Source of the DNA: an uncultured Roseburia sp.
GTDB taxonomy: Bacteria; Bacillota; Clostridia; Lachnospirales; Lachnospiraceae
NCBI GenBank assembly: GCA_934292805.1
Contig: CAKQXQ010000014.1
Location: 1-56,700, forward strand
Reading direction: 5' to 3'
Length of the DNA stretch: 56,700 nt
Positions 17,175 to 24,799 of this stretch are shown in pieces (the stretch's first letter is position 1; each line of letters opens with the position of its first letter). The notes under the pieces were generated by a model. The model saw only the letters and a list, made by a program, of their open reading frames with translations. It made no database searches and was not told the origin of the DNA. The translations under genes and the position numbers were made by a program.

Positions 17175-18206
17175 ATGAGTTTTACATTTTTAAATGAACT
17201 GCCTTCCCCAGCAGAGATTAAACACGATTACCCTCTTTCCGATAAATTAAAGGAATTGAAAAAGCAGCGTGATCTTGAGATCAGCAACGTTATAAAAAGT
17301 CTTGATGACCGTTTCCTTGTGATCATCGGTCCATGTTCTGCTGATAACGAAGACTCTGTCTGCGATTATGTAAGCCGTCTTACTTCCATTCAGGAAGATG
17401 TAAAAGACAGGCTGATCCTTATCCCACGTATATATACAAATAAACCCCGTACTACCGGTGAAGGTTACAAGGGAATTGCATCCCAGCCTGACCCGGAAAA
17501 AGCTCCTGATATGGTAGAAGGCCTGATCGCCATGCGAAAAATGCACATCCGTGCCATCGCTGAAAGCGGACTGACCTGTGCAGATGAAATGCTTTATCCT
17601 GAAAACTGGGGCTATGTAGAAGATCTTCTCTCTTATGTAGCGATCGGTGCCCGCTCCGTAGAAGACCAGCAGCACCGTCTCACTGTCAGCGGATTTGATG
17701 TAGCTTCCGGAATGAAGAATCCAACCAGTGGTGATTTTTCTGTTATGCTAAATTCTGTTTATGCTGCCCAGCATCCACATCATTTTGTATATCGTGGACA
17801 TGAAGTAGAGACAACCGGAAATCCTTTAACACACGTTATCCTCCGTGGTGCCGTAAGCAAGCATGGAAACAGCACCCAAAACTATCACTATGAAGACCTG
17901 ATCCGTCTGTGTGAAATGTACGAAAAAATGGATCTTGTCAATCCTGCAGCGATTGTAGATGCCAACCATTCCAACTCTGGCAAGAAGTTTAAAGAACAGA
18001 TCCGTATCGTAAAAGAAGTCATGCATAACCGCCAGCTCTCTTCCGATATTCATAACATGATAAAAGGTGTCATGATTGAAAGCTACATTGAAGAGGGTTC
18101 CCAGAACATCCATGACCACATTTACGGAAAATCCATTACAGATCCTTGTCTTGGATGGGAAGATTCTAAAAGATTAATTTATGATATTGCAGATATGTGC
18201 AAATAA
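17175..18206 (+). CDS. aroF: 3-deoxy-7-phosphoheptulonate (DAHP) synthase, type I AroFGH class
   Basis: The 343-residue enzyme condenses PEP and erythrose 4-phosphate, the first step of the shikimate pathway to aromatic amino acids. Family motifs include VIIGPCSADN near residue 49, IPRIYTNKPRTTGEGYKG near 83 and IVDANHSNSGKK near 261. It starts at ATG after AAGGAGA. The AroFGH class is usually feedback-inhibited by Phe, Tyr or Trp through its N-terminal extension. No attenuator or T-box is visible in the 48-base leader. It is divergent from marR and ends at a bidirectional terminator. Confidence 0.95.
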   Translation: MSFTFLNELPSPAEIKHDYPLSDKLKELKKQRDLEISNVIKSLDDRFLVIIGPCSADNEDSVCDYVSRLTSIQEDVKDRLILIPRIYTNKPRTTGEGYKGIASQPDPEKAPDMVEGLIAMRKMHIRAIAESGLTCADEMLYPENWGYVEDLLSYVAIGARSVEDQQHRLTVSGFDVASGMKNPTSGDFSVMLNSVYAAQHPHHFVYRGHEVETTGNPLTHVILRGAVSKHGNSTQNYHYEDLIRLCEMYEKMDLVNPAAIVDANHSNSGKKFKEQIRIVKEVMHNRQLSSDIHNMIKGVMIESYIEEGSQNIHDHIYGKSITDPCLGWEDSKRLIYDIADMCK

Positions 18207-18227
18207 ACCATCTCTATATAAAAAAGA

Positions 18228-18264
18228 AGTGCAGAAAACCGCAATGATTTTCTGCACTCCTTTT
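18228..18264. terminator. Terminator between aroF and truncated xerD
   Basis: An 11-bp stem (18228-18238 with 18248-18258) has AT-rich tails on both sides, with CCTTTTATCTTTT after it on the plus strand and TTCTTTTTT on the minus strand. It can serve both convergent genes. Confidence 0.8.
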
Positions 18265-18289
18265 ATCTTTTCATTCACTCTGTTTTTAT

Positions 18290-19030
18290 TCACTTTGTCT
18301 GACGGAGAATATGTGATGTCAGCTCTGAATCAATCCCAGCCTTCTTTCCGTATGATTTGATCAGCTTCCAGAAACCCTGCCGGCTCATTGCGCCACCAGT
18401 ACAATTCGTAAATAACCAGCTGGATTTTTCATCCTTCACAAGAATCATGCGTGCATTTTCAAGGTAATTCTCCAATGCTTCCTGAACGATCATATTTAGA
18501 GGAATGGTTCGTTCCTTATGCATATCGTTACAGATGAGATAGCCTTCTTTTAAATTCACATCAGACAGCTGTAACGAAATTAATTCTGATACCCGGATAC
18601 TGGTGGAATATAGCAGTTCCAACATTGCCTTATCTCTTAATCCTTTGGGGGAAGTAACAACCGGCTGTGCCAGTAGTCTGTCTGTTTCTTCCCTGCTTAA
18701 AGCAACCCTCTCTTTCTTCTCAATCTTCGGTGCTTTCAGCATTGCGGATGGGTCGTAGCAGATTTTCTTTCTCATCGCTTCATAATGAAAGAAAGCCTTC
18801 ATGGAAGCAATACTTCTTGAAACTGTTGCAGGTTTTAATCCGCAATCCTCCAGATGTAAAACATAAGTACTTAAATTATCTGCTGTAATGGCATCAATCG
18901 CATCTACCCCATGTTCTTTTAAATATGTACTCATTTTTGTTAAATCGCGTTCATAGGATACCTCTGTATTCTCAGAGGTCTGCTTTTCCTGATGAAGATA
19001 TTGGATAAAATCACATATATCCTGTTTCAT
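18290..19030 (-). pseudogene. xerD: Tyrosine recombinase XerD, C-terminally truncated
   Basis: About 246 codons are open. The N-terminal SAM-like core-binding domain (residues 1-90) and most of the catalytic domain are present, with the first catalytic Arg in STSIRVSELISLQ, the Lys of the beta-hairpin region and HILR of the HxxR motif. The frame then stops after RQTK. The usual following segment (RHSFATHLL, LGH and the Tyr nucleophile, about 50 residues) is absent in any frame; the aroF terminator begins there instead. Without the tyrosine it cannot cut DNA. Its place next to spoIIM-like and Nudix genes matches chromosomal xerD, not a phage integrase. ATG 19030 has the better ribosome site. 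Confidence 0.75.
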
Positions 19031-19119
19031 AACCATTACCCGTCCAATTCTTTTCTCTGTTCGTAAATAATATCTCAGCTACTGTAAACCATAATTCATA
19101 TAAAAAGGTAAATAAGCCG

Positions 19120-19142
19120 AAAAAATACCCCTTTAAAGAGGT
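19120..19142 (-). terminator. Possible terminator after the spoIIM-like gene
   Basis: A short inverted repeat, ACCCCTTTAAAGAGGT (19127-19142), is followed on the minus strand by ATTTTTTC. The stem is weak and contains one G-T pair. Confidence 0.35.
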
Positions 19143-19271
19143 ATAATAGTTATTATAATCAGAAGTTTTTTAAAAAGCAATGAATATTTTTCCCACTATT
19201 TTCACTGATTTCCCCAAGATACAATATCTCGTTTCTTATTTCTCTTATTCCTCCAATATCTTGTTATTTTT

Positions 19272-19784
19272 TCAGAAAAAAATTTTTAATATTTTTGGAG
19301 AGATTATCCATTCTATAAGAAATCCGGCTAAAAAAAGTATCATTTCCGGCAGAATCCATTTCCCTTTCCTGCGTTTTCCATAAAGCATAATTGCCGTCAG
19401 ATACGCACTCCATTGCGGTACCACAGCCGCCGCAAACAACACCACACCATAAATTCCACGTTCCATGACTGCCATTGTAAAAAAGCTTCCCATAAGAAAC
19501 CAGATTATGACCTGGCAAGCTTCTGATACCAGTTTTTTTGAAAAAGCTTTCCCTGCCAGCAGCAAAACAATCAGATTTTTTGTTCTAAACAGGCCAATCT
19601 TCCAGAACAAATCCACATCTATATTCCCGGAAACAGCAAATGGGGCATACTCCCAGACTGTGAGCGCCCCATAATTTGCAAGATTATTTTTCCCAATAAT
19701 ATTTACTGTGAAAACTCCTAACAGAAAAAAACTTACAGCTAACAGACAGCATTTACGGATCACCTTATTTTCTCTCCATTCCAT
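19272..19784 (-). CDS. spoIIM: SpoIIM-like membrane protein
   Basis: The 170-residue protein has about five membrane helices. The C-terminal GFLIEWIISPKILKIFF lines up with the SpoIIM ending (SGFVEAFISPVLMEKTF in Bacillus), and VVPQWSAYLTAIML resembles the SpoIIM VLPQNLLLVPAY segment. SpoIIM works with SpoIID and SpoIIP in septal peptidoglycan degradation during engulfment. Gene order Nudix-spoIIM-xerD matches Bacillus. It is shorter than the typical SpoIIM of about 210 residues, with the N-terminal periplasmic loop reduced. The ATG at 19784 lacks a clear ribosome site; a GTG at 19763 is preceded by GGAGAG at good spacing and may be the true start. Confidence 0.7.
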   Translation of the reverse strand: MEWRENKVIRKCCLLAVSFFLLGVFTVNIIGKNNLANYGALTVWEYAPFAVSGNIDVDLFWKIGLFRTKNLIVLLLAGKAFSKKLVSEACQVIIWFLMGSFFTMAVMERGIYGVVLFAAAVVPQWSAYLTAIMLYGKRRKGKWILPEMILFLAGFLIEWIISPKILKIFF

Positions 19785-19828
19785 CTGATGATTTGGATTT
19801 AAAATAATCTATGCTGTTATTCTGCAAT

Positions 19829-20380
19829 CTATTTCCTGTTTCTCAGATTTTTATAGGCAAGCAATGCTGCAACCGTTTTTGCATCCTGAAGTTTTCCGGC
19901 ATAAATCATATCACAGAGTTCCTCTATATCATATGCTTTTACATCAATAGACTCCGCATCATCAAGATGTCTGTGTCCTTTTACCAGTTTCTGTGCCAGG
20001 TACACATCGATAAATTCATCGCAAAATGCAACTGTCGTCTTAAGCGAGATCAGAAAACTAAGATCCTCACTCCTGTATCCCGTTTCTTCCTCCAGTTCTC
20101 TTGCAGCACAGACTTTTGTATCCTCCGTAACACTGTCTCTTGCACCTGCCGGAATCTCCAATGTCATTCTCTCTAATGCATTTCTATATTGTTTTACCAT
20201 CAAAATCTTTCCATCTTCTGTAACTGGCACAACTGCGGCCGCACCTTTTCTATGTGACACGAAATCCCACTCTTCTGTTTTTCCATTTGGAAGCAGCATT
20301 GTATCTTTGTAAATATCAAGGATTGTTCCTTTTTGTACCAATTCCCTTTTTATACGTTTTACTCTGTCTCTCTCTTCCAT
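19829..20380 (-). CDS. nudF: Nudix hydrolase, ADP-ribose pyrophosphatase type
   Basis: The 183-residue enzyme carries the Nudix box in GARDSVTEDTKVCAARELEEETGY, read here as Gly at about residue 78 and REL-EEE-TG at about 94-102. It has one extra residue between Gly and Glu, a form common in ADP-ribose pyrophosphatases of this group. It should hydrolyse ADP-ribose to AMP and ribose 5-phosphate in the cytoplasm. It lies upstream of the spoIIM-like gene and truncated xerD on the same strand. A perfect 13-bp inverted repeat 35-70 bp upstream may regulate it. Confidence 0.85.
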   Translation of the reverse strand: MEERDRVKRIKRELVQKGTILDIYKDTMLLPNGKTEEWDFVSHRKGAAAVVPVTEDGKILMVKQYRNALERMTLEIPAGARDSVTEDTKVCAARELEEETGYRSEDLSFLISLKTTVAFCDEFIDVYLAQKLVKGHRHLDDAESIDVKAYDIEELCDMIYAGKLQDAKTVAALLAYKNLRNRK

Positions 20381-20414
20381 TTTTCTATCCCATCCTTAAT
20401 TTCTTTCTCTATGT

Positions 20415-20450
20415 TTTATGAAGCAGATATCAAAAGGTCTGCTTCATAAA
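20415..20450. repeat. Perfect 13-bp inverted repeat upstream of nudF
   Basis: TTTATGAAGCAGA (20415-20427) pairs perfectly with TCTGCTTCATAAA (20438-20450) around a 10-base loop. It overlaps the left end of the larger foldback element and the likely nudF promoter region. It could be an operator or part of the element. Confidence 0.7.
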
Positions 20451-20642
20451 CTTTGTTAGCAGATTGCGCAAAAGAATATGGAAAGTTTCTTTTTGTGCAA
20501 TGGAGATAAGACTCATGAAGCGTGGAAGCCCCTGCTGAACACGCTTCACGCTTTCAGAGGCTTAGCGGAATGTTTTGCACAATGAAACTTGGAATATTCT
20601 TTTGTGCAATCTGCTAGTATAAGCTTAAATGCAGACCTTTTG
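20431..20642. repeat. 212-bp foldback element (MITE-like or structured RNA)
   Basis: The ends CAAAAGGTCTGC (20431-20442) and GCAGACCTTTTG (20631-20642) are perfect 12-bp inverted repeats. Inside them, 20457-20489 pairs with 20584-20616 at 30 of 33 positions. A further 8 bp, TTGTGCAA with TTGCACAA, and a central hairpin GAAGCGTG/CACGCTTC (20517-20524 and 20540-20547) continue the fold. No open reading frame is credible. It fills the 339-bp gap between nudF and the rny terminator. The layout fits a non-autonomous foldback element; a structured RNA is the alternative. Confidence 0.65.
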
Positions 20643-20661
20643 CCACCTGCATCTTATTATA

Positions 20662-20712
20662 GAACAAAAAAGAAGGTTTGAAAAGAAACATTCTATTTCT
20701 TCAAACCTTCTT
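20662..20712 (-). terminator. Terminator of rny
   Basis: A 13-bp stem (20670-20682 with 20700-20712) is followed on the minus strand by TTTTTTGTTC. It starts 8 bp after the rny stop codon. Confidence 0.88.
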
Positions 20713-20719
20713 ATTTATG

Positions 20720-22267
20720 CTATTTTGCAAAATCTGTAACACGTGATTCACGTATTACATTTACTTTGATCTGTCCTGGATATTCCATTTCAGCCTCAAT
20801 CTGTTTTGCAATATCACGCGCCATCAATACCATATCAGCATCGCTGACCTGTTCTGGAACTACCATAATTCGAATCTCTCTGCCCGCCTGAATAGCAAAT
20901 GATTTCTCTACTCCCTTAAATCCGTTTGAAATATCCTCTAACTGTTTTAATCTGTTCGTGTAAGTATCAAGTGTCTCTCTTCTTGCACCTGGTCTGGCCG
21001 CACTAATTGTATCAGCAGCCTGAACAATACATGCAATCAGAGACTGTGGTTCTGCGTCACCATGATGGGACTCTACAGCATTAATCACAATCGCTGACTC
21101 TTTATACTTTCTACACAAATCTACACCAATCTGAACATGTGATCCTTCCATGTCATGATCTACAGATTTTCCGATATCATGTAATAATCCTGCACGTTTT
21201 GCAGTTCTTACATCTACACCGATCTCTGCAGCCAATAATCCAGAAAGCTGTGCAACCTCGATAGAATGCTTTAATGCATTCTGTCCGTAACTTGTCCTGA
21301 ATTTCATTCTTCCAAGTAAACGGATGAGTTCCGGATGAATTCCATGTACACCTACTTCCAAAGTAGCTGCCTCTCCTTCTTCGCGGATCATTGTCTCGAC
21401 TTCTTTCTGTGCCTTCTCTACCATCTCTTCGATTCTGGCAGGATGGATACGACCGTCCACGATCAATTTTTCCAAAGCAATACGGGCAACTTCCCTTCTG
21501 ATTGGATCAAATCCTGATAAAATGACTGCTTCCGGTGTATCATCAATAATAAGATCCACACCTGTCATAGTCTCTAAAGTACGGATGTTACGTCCTTCAC
21601 GACCAATGATTCTTCCTTTCATCTCATCACTTGGAAGCTGTACAACAGAAATTGTTGTCTCAGCCACATGATCTGCAGCACACTTCTGAATAGCAGTAAC
21701 TACATAATCTTTGGCCTTCTTATCGGCTTCCTCTTTTGCTTTGTTTTCCATTTCTTTGATCAGTTTCGCAGTATCAAGTTTAACATCTTCTTCAACGGTT
21801 TTTAAGAGATATTCCTTTGCCTGTTCGGAGGTTAATCCAGAGATTCTTTCAAGTTCCTGTAATCGCTCTTCGTTGAGCCTTGCAATCTGAGCTTTTTGTT
21901 TGTTGATTTCTTCCTCTTTGGCAGCAAAACCTGCTTCGCGTCTCTCGATGGATTCCAACTTCTTATCTAAGTTCTCTTCCTTCTGCACAATTCTGCGTTC
22001 ACTACGCTGAATCTCTGCTCTGCGTTCCTTGACTTCCTTATCCAGATCATTCTTGACCCTGATAGATTCTTCTTTGGCTTCAAGCATCGCCTCACGCTTT
22101 TTGGTCTCTGCTGTCTTTACTGCTTCGTCAATAATCTCACGCGCTCTGTCTTCTGCATTACCAATCTTTGCATTAGCAGCATTCTTATGGTACGCAGTTG
22201 TTACAAAGTACGTCAGAAGTGCAGTAACAATAAGAGTAATCACAACAGCAATCACTATCTGCAGCAC
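20720..22267 (-). CDS. rny: Ribonuclease Y
   Basis: The 515-residue endoribonuclease has one N-terminal membrane helix (residues 3-24), a long coiled coil (about 30-190), a KH RNA-binding domain with GRIIGREGRNIR (near 211) and an HD phosphohydrolase domain with HDIGK in GLLHDIGKSVDHD (near 360). It initiates mRNA decay at the membrane and is part of the Firmicute degradosome network. Translation begins at GTG, seven bases after GGAGG. The ribosome site lies in a small stem AGGAG-GTG-CTCCT ending at the start codon. It has its own promoter and terminator. Confidence 0.97.
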   Translation of the reverse strand: MLQIVIAVVITLIVTALLTYFVTTAYHKNAANAKIGNAEDRAREIIDEAVKTAETKKREAMLEAKEESIRVKNDLDKEVKERRAEIQRSERRIVQKEENLDKKLESIERREAGFAAKEEEINKQKAQIARLNEERLQELERISGLTSEQAKEYLLKTVEEDVKLDTAKLIKEMENKAKEEADKKAKDYVVTAIQKCAADHVAETTISVVQLPSDEMKGRIIGREGRNIRTLETMTGVDLIIDDTPEAVILSGFDPIRREVARIALEKLIVDGRIHPARIEEMVEKAQKEVETMIREEGEAATLEVGVHGIHPELIRLLGRMKFRTSYGQNALKHSIEVAQLSGLLAAEIGVDVRTAKRAGLLHDIGKSVDHDMEGSHVQIGVDLCRKYKESAIVINAVESHHGDAEPQSLIACIVQAADTISAARPGARRETLDTYTNRLKQLEDISNGFKGVEKSFAIQAGREIRIMVVPEQVSDADMVLMARDIAKQIEAEMEYPGQIKVNVIRESRVTDFAK

Positions 22268-22349
22268 AGGAGCACCTCCTTTATGAAATTTTCATTGTAC
22301 ATATAACATCTAAATAGAATTATTCACTGTCATAATTAACAACAGATTA

Positions 22350-22378
22350 ATTTTATTCTATTTTGTTCTACATGTCAA
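22350..22378 (-). promoter_or_regulatory. rny promoter
   Basis: Minus-strand consensus -35 TTGACA (22373-22378), a 17-bp spacer and -10 TAAAAT (22350-22355), about 83 bp upstream of the rny start. Confidence 0.78.
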
Positions 22379-22481
22379 GTAATTCGCTGTTCAATATGCA
22401 TAATATTGCAGTTTTACATGAGATGAATACAACATATTGTACAAAGGTGCAATCTATGATTTCTCAGGTAATTACATATTT

Positions 22482-23096
22482 CTACAAAATTTCGTCACTC
22501 TTCATGACTTTCAATATATCATGACTGCAAAAGCCTCTGCGCAAAAGAAACTGATATTGTTTCCTCTGCTCATTCCGGTCTGTGTTTTCAGAAGAATAAT
22601 GCCTTTTTTGCAATAATTCCTGTATCTTCCTGCACTCATCTGTACAATACTCTTCTTCCAGTGCGTCTTCGATCACCTCTTTTGCAATGCCCTTCCCATG
22701 CAGATCCATCTTAAGACGCTGTCTGCTTTTCTTCTCCTGATGGCATCGGATATAATTTGCCGCATAACGGTGATCGTCAATATAGTGATAACTCTTTACG
22801 TATTCGATTGCCTGTAAAATGCATACTTCAGGATATCCGTTCTGCTTTAACTTCTCATAAAGCTGCCTCTCCGTACGATCCTGTCTCTCGAGAAGATGCA
22901 TTGCTCTCTTTGTAGCCCGTGTCCCAAGCACTTCTTTTAAAATGGTATCATAGACTTCTTCTGATATAACAGCACCTTCTGTAAGTCCGAGCTTACGCAT
23001 CTCCCCTTTGTATAAAGTAATCTCCGAGCCATCCTCAAAACAGACAGTTGCTCTTCCCTTCTCCAAAGGCATTACAGAAGTGACCATTAACTGCAT
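22482..23096 (-). CDS. recX: RecA regulatory protein RecX
   Basis: The 204-residue protein has the three-helix RecX repeats, for example ALHLLERQDRTERQL-type region near residues 62-78 and YIDDHRYAANYIR near 105-117. RecX binds RecA filaments and limits recombination activity. It starts 3 bp after the recA stop codon, so it is translated from the recA transcript and should be induced with recA in the SOS response. The C-terminal part is basic and a little longer than in minimal RecX proteins. No defect is seen. Confidence 0.9.
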   Translation of the reverse strand: MQLMVTSVMPLEKGRATVCFEDGSEITLYKGEMRKLGLTEGAVISEEVYDTILKEVLGTRATKRAMHLLERQDRTERQLYEKLKQNGYPEVCILQAIEYVKSYHYIDDHRYAANYIRCHQEKKSRQRLKMDLHGKGIAKEVIEDALEEEYCTDECRKIQELLQKRHYSSENTDRNEQRKQYQFLLRRGFCSHDILKVMKSDEIL

Positions 23097-23099
23097 GTT

Positions 23100-24158
23100 T
23101 TATTCTCCATCTGCTGTATTTTTCTCAACAGCTCCTGCCAGATCTTCTTCCTCTTCCGCTGCTCCATCCAGTTCGAATTTATCTCTTACCTTTGCCTCGA
23201 TCTCTTCGCACACCAATGGATTCTCTCTCAGATAGTTCTTGGCATTCTCACGTCCCTGACCGATCTTGTCTCCATTGTAAGCATACCAGGCACCAGATTT
23301 TACTACGATTCCACAGTCTGCTGCAAGATCTAAAATATCACCTTCTCTTGAAATTCCCTTACCAAACATGATGTCAAATTCTGCTTCCCTGAATGGAGGT
23401 GCCACTTTATTCTTAACGATCTTGACACGGGTACGGTTACCCACTACCTCACCTGCCTGCTTCAATGACTCGATCCTGCGGACATCCATTCTTACGGAAG
23501 AATAGAACTTAAGTGCCCGTCCACCGGTCGTTGTCTCCGGATTACCGAACATAACACCAACCTTCTCACGAAGCTGATTGATAAAAATAACGATACAGTT
23601 GGACTTACTGATGACAGAAGTCAGCTTACGCAATGCCTGGCTCATAAGTCTGGCCTGTAATCCGACATGGGAATCGCCCATATCGCCGTCAATCTCTGCC
23701 TTCGGCACAAGTGCTGCAACAGAGTCAACGATCACGATATCAACAGCACCGGAACGCACCATCGTCTCTGTGATCTCAAGTGCCTGCTCTCCACAGTCCG
23801 GCTGTGAAATATATAATTCATCAATATTAACCCCTATATTCTTGGCATATGCCGGATCTAATGCATGCTCTGCATCTATAAATCCTGCGATTCCGCCTCT
23901 TTTCTGTACTTCTGCAACCGCATGTAATGCAACGGTTGTCTTACCACTTGACTCCGGTCCGTAAATCTCAATAATCCTTCCTTTTGGAAGTCCTCCGAGT
24001 CCTAATGCTATATCAAGGCTTAAGGAGCCTGTCGGGATTGTCTCAACATTCATATGTGCTGAGTTATCTCCCAGTTTCATAATTGATCCCTTACCATACT
24101 GCTTCTCAATCTGTGAAATTGCAGCGTCTAATGCTTTCAGTTTATCTTCTTTCGCCAT
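23100..24158 (-). CDS. recA: Recombinase RecA
   Basis: The 352-residue protein has the RecA core: Walker A GPESSGKTT near residues 65-73, VIVDSVAALVPKAEI (Walker B, near 139-153), loop L2 with NQLREKVGVMFGNPETTTGG (near 193-212) and an acidic C-terminal tail (DGAAEEEEDLAGAVEK). It promotes strand exchange and activates LexA self-cleavage. The gene is preceded by a consensus promoter, a perfect LexA box and GGAGGAAG. recX follows immediately. No intein or insertion is present. Confidence 0.98.
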   Translation of the reverse strand: MAKEDKLKALDAAISQIEKQYGKGSIMKLGDNSAHMNVETIPTGSLSLDIALGLGGLPKGRIIEIYGPESSGKTTVALHAVAEVQKRGGIAGFIDAEHALDPAYAKNIGVNIDELYISQPDCGEQALEITETMVRSGAVDIVIVDSVAALVPKAEIDGDMGDSHVGLQARLMSQALRKLTSVISKSNCIVIFINQLREKVGVMFGNPETTTGGRALKFYSSVRMDVRRIESLKQAGEVVGNRTRVKIVKNKVAPPFREAEFDIMFGKGISREGDILDLAADCGIVVKSGAWYAYNGDKIGQGRENAKNYLRENPLVCEEIEAKVRDKFELDGAAEEEEDLAGAVEKNTADGE

Positions 24159-24173
24159 TCTTCTTCCTCCATG

Positions 24174-24187
24174 CGAACTTATGTTCG
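24174..24187 (-). promoter_or_regulatory. LexA (SOS) box of recA
   Basis: CGAACTTATGTTCG is a perfect CGAAC-N4-GTTCG SOS box. It lies 12 bp downstream of the -10 hexamer and 15 bp upstream of the start codon, so LexA would block early transcription. Confidence 0.92.
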
Positions 24188-24199
24188 TTTTCTGTTCTT

Positions 24200-24228
24200 A
24201 TAGTATTACACTTTTCCTGAAATGTCAA
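24200..24228 (-). promoter_or_regulatory. recA promoter
   Basis: Minus-strand consensus -35 TTGACA (24223-24228), a 17-bp spacer and -10 TACTAT (24200-24205). The rest of the 307-bp gap up to trxA holds only the trxA terminator; nothing else is recognised at 24230-24400. Confidence 0.85.
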
Positions 24229-24404
24229 CTCTATAGTGATCTCTCTTTTCTGGAAATTCTGCCGATCCGGCATAAGAATCTGTCTTATAACTTATTTTGA
24301 TAAAAAGATAATGTATGCAGTTTTTATTGTAATTTATTCAAATATCACTGTCAAGCAATAAGTTCAAGTCGAACGTCCGTCAAATCTGCTATTATTCGCC
24401 AGCT

Positions 24405-24437
24405 AAAAAAGTGGAGTGGCTTCTTATGCCACTCCAT
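24405..24437. terminator. Terminator of trxA
   Basis: A 9-bp stem GTGGAGTGGC/GCCACTCCA (24412-24420 with 24428-24436) has TTTTTT after it on the minus strand and TTCTTTTTT after it on the plus strand. It lies about 30 bp beyond the trxA stop. Confidence 0.85.
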
Positions 24438-24465
24438 TCTTTTTTATAAATTCCATCTTCTGTTC

Positions 24466-24792
24466 TCAGTCTCTTTTCACGTTTGCGATCATCTCACGGA
24501 TTGCATCTGCTCCCTGCACTCCGACTGCTCTTCCCTGGAAAAGTCCATAATTCATCACGATCAATGTCGGAATGCTCATGATCTGATATTTCAATGCAAG
24601 TCCTGCTTCCTCATCCACATTCACTTTGCCAAACTTTACTTTGCCTTCATATTCCTCTGCAAGCTCCTCGATCACCGGCGACTGCATTCTGCATGGTACG
24701 CACCATTCTGCCCAGAAGTCAAGCACAACTGGGATCGGACAGCCTAATACTTCTTCTTCAAAATTGTCTTTTGTAATTGTTACAACTGCCAT
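24466..24792 (-). CDS. trxA: Thioredoxin
   Basis: The 108-residue protein has the thioredoxin fold with VVLDFWAEWCVPCRMQSP near residues 20-37. The active site is WCVPC rather than the usual WCGPC, which may shift its redox potential. The cis-proline is in SIPTLIV. It reduces protein disulfides in the cytoplasm. The ATG at 24792 follows GGAG and gives the normal length; an upstream in-frame ATG would add 23 residues that lie within prfC coding sequence. It follows prfC by 7 bp, so the two are probably co-transcribed. Confidence 0.93.
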   Translation of the reverse strand: MAVVTITKDNFEEEVLGCPIPVVLDFWAEWCVPCRMQSPVIEELAEEYEGKVKFGKVNVDEEAGLALKYQIMSIPTLIVMNYGLFQGRAVGVQGADAIREMIANVKRD

Positions 24793-24799
24793 TTTTCTC

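Noticed and set aside
18290..19030. Phage integrase or mobile-element integrase.
   Set aside because: Gene neighbours are the usual xerD-spoIIM-Nudix order and no att sites or phage genes are visible.
24368..24384. GAACGTCCGTC near the trxA terminator as a second LexA box.
   Set aside because: The right half does not match GTTC, and it is not placed near a promoter.
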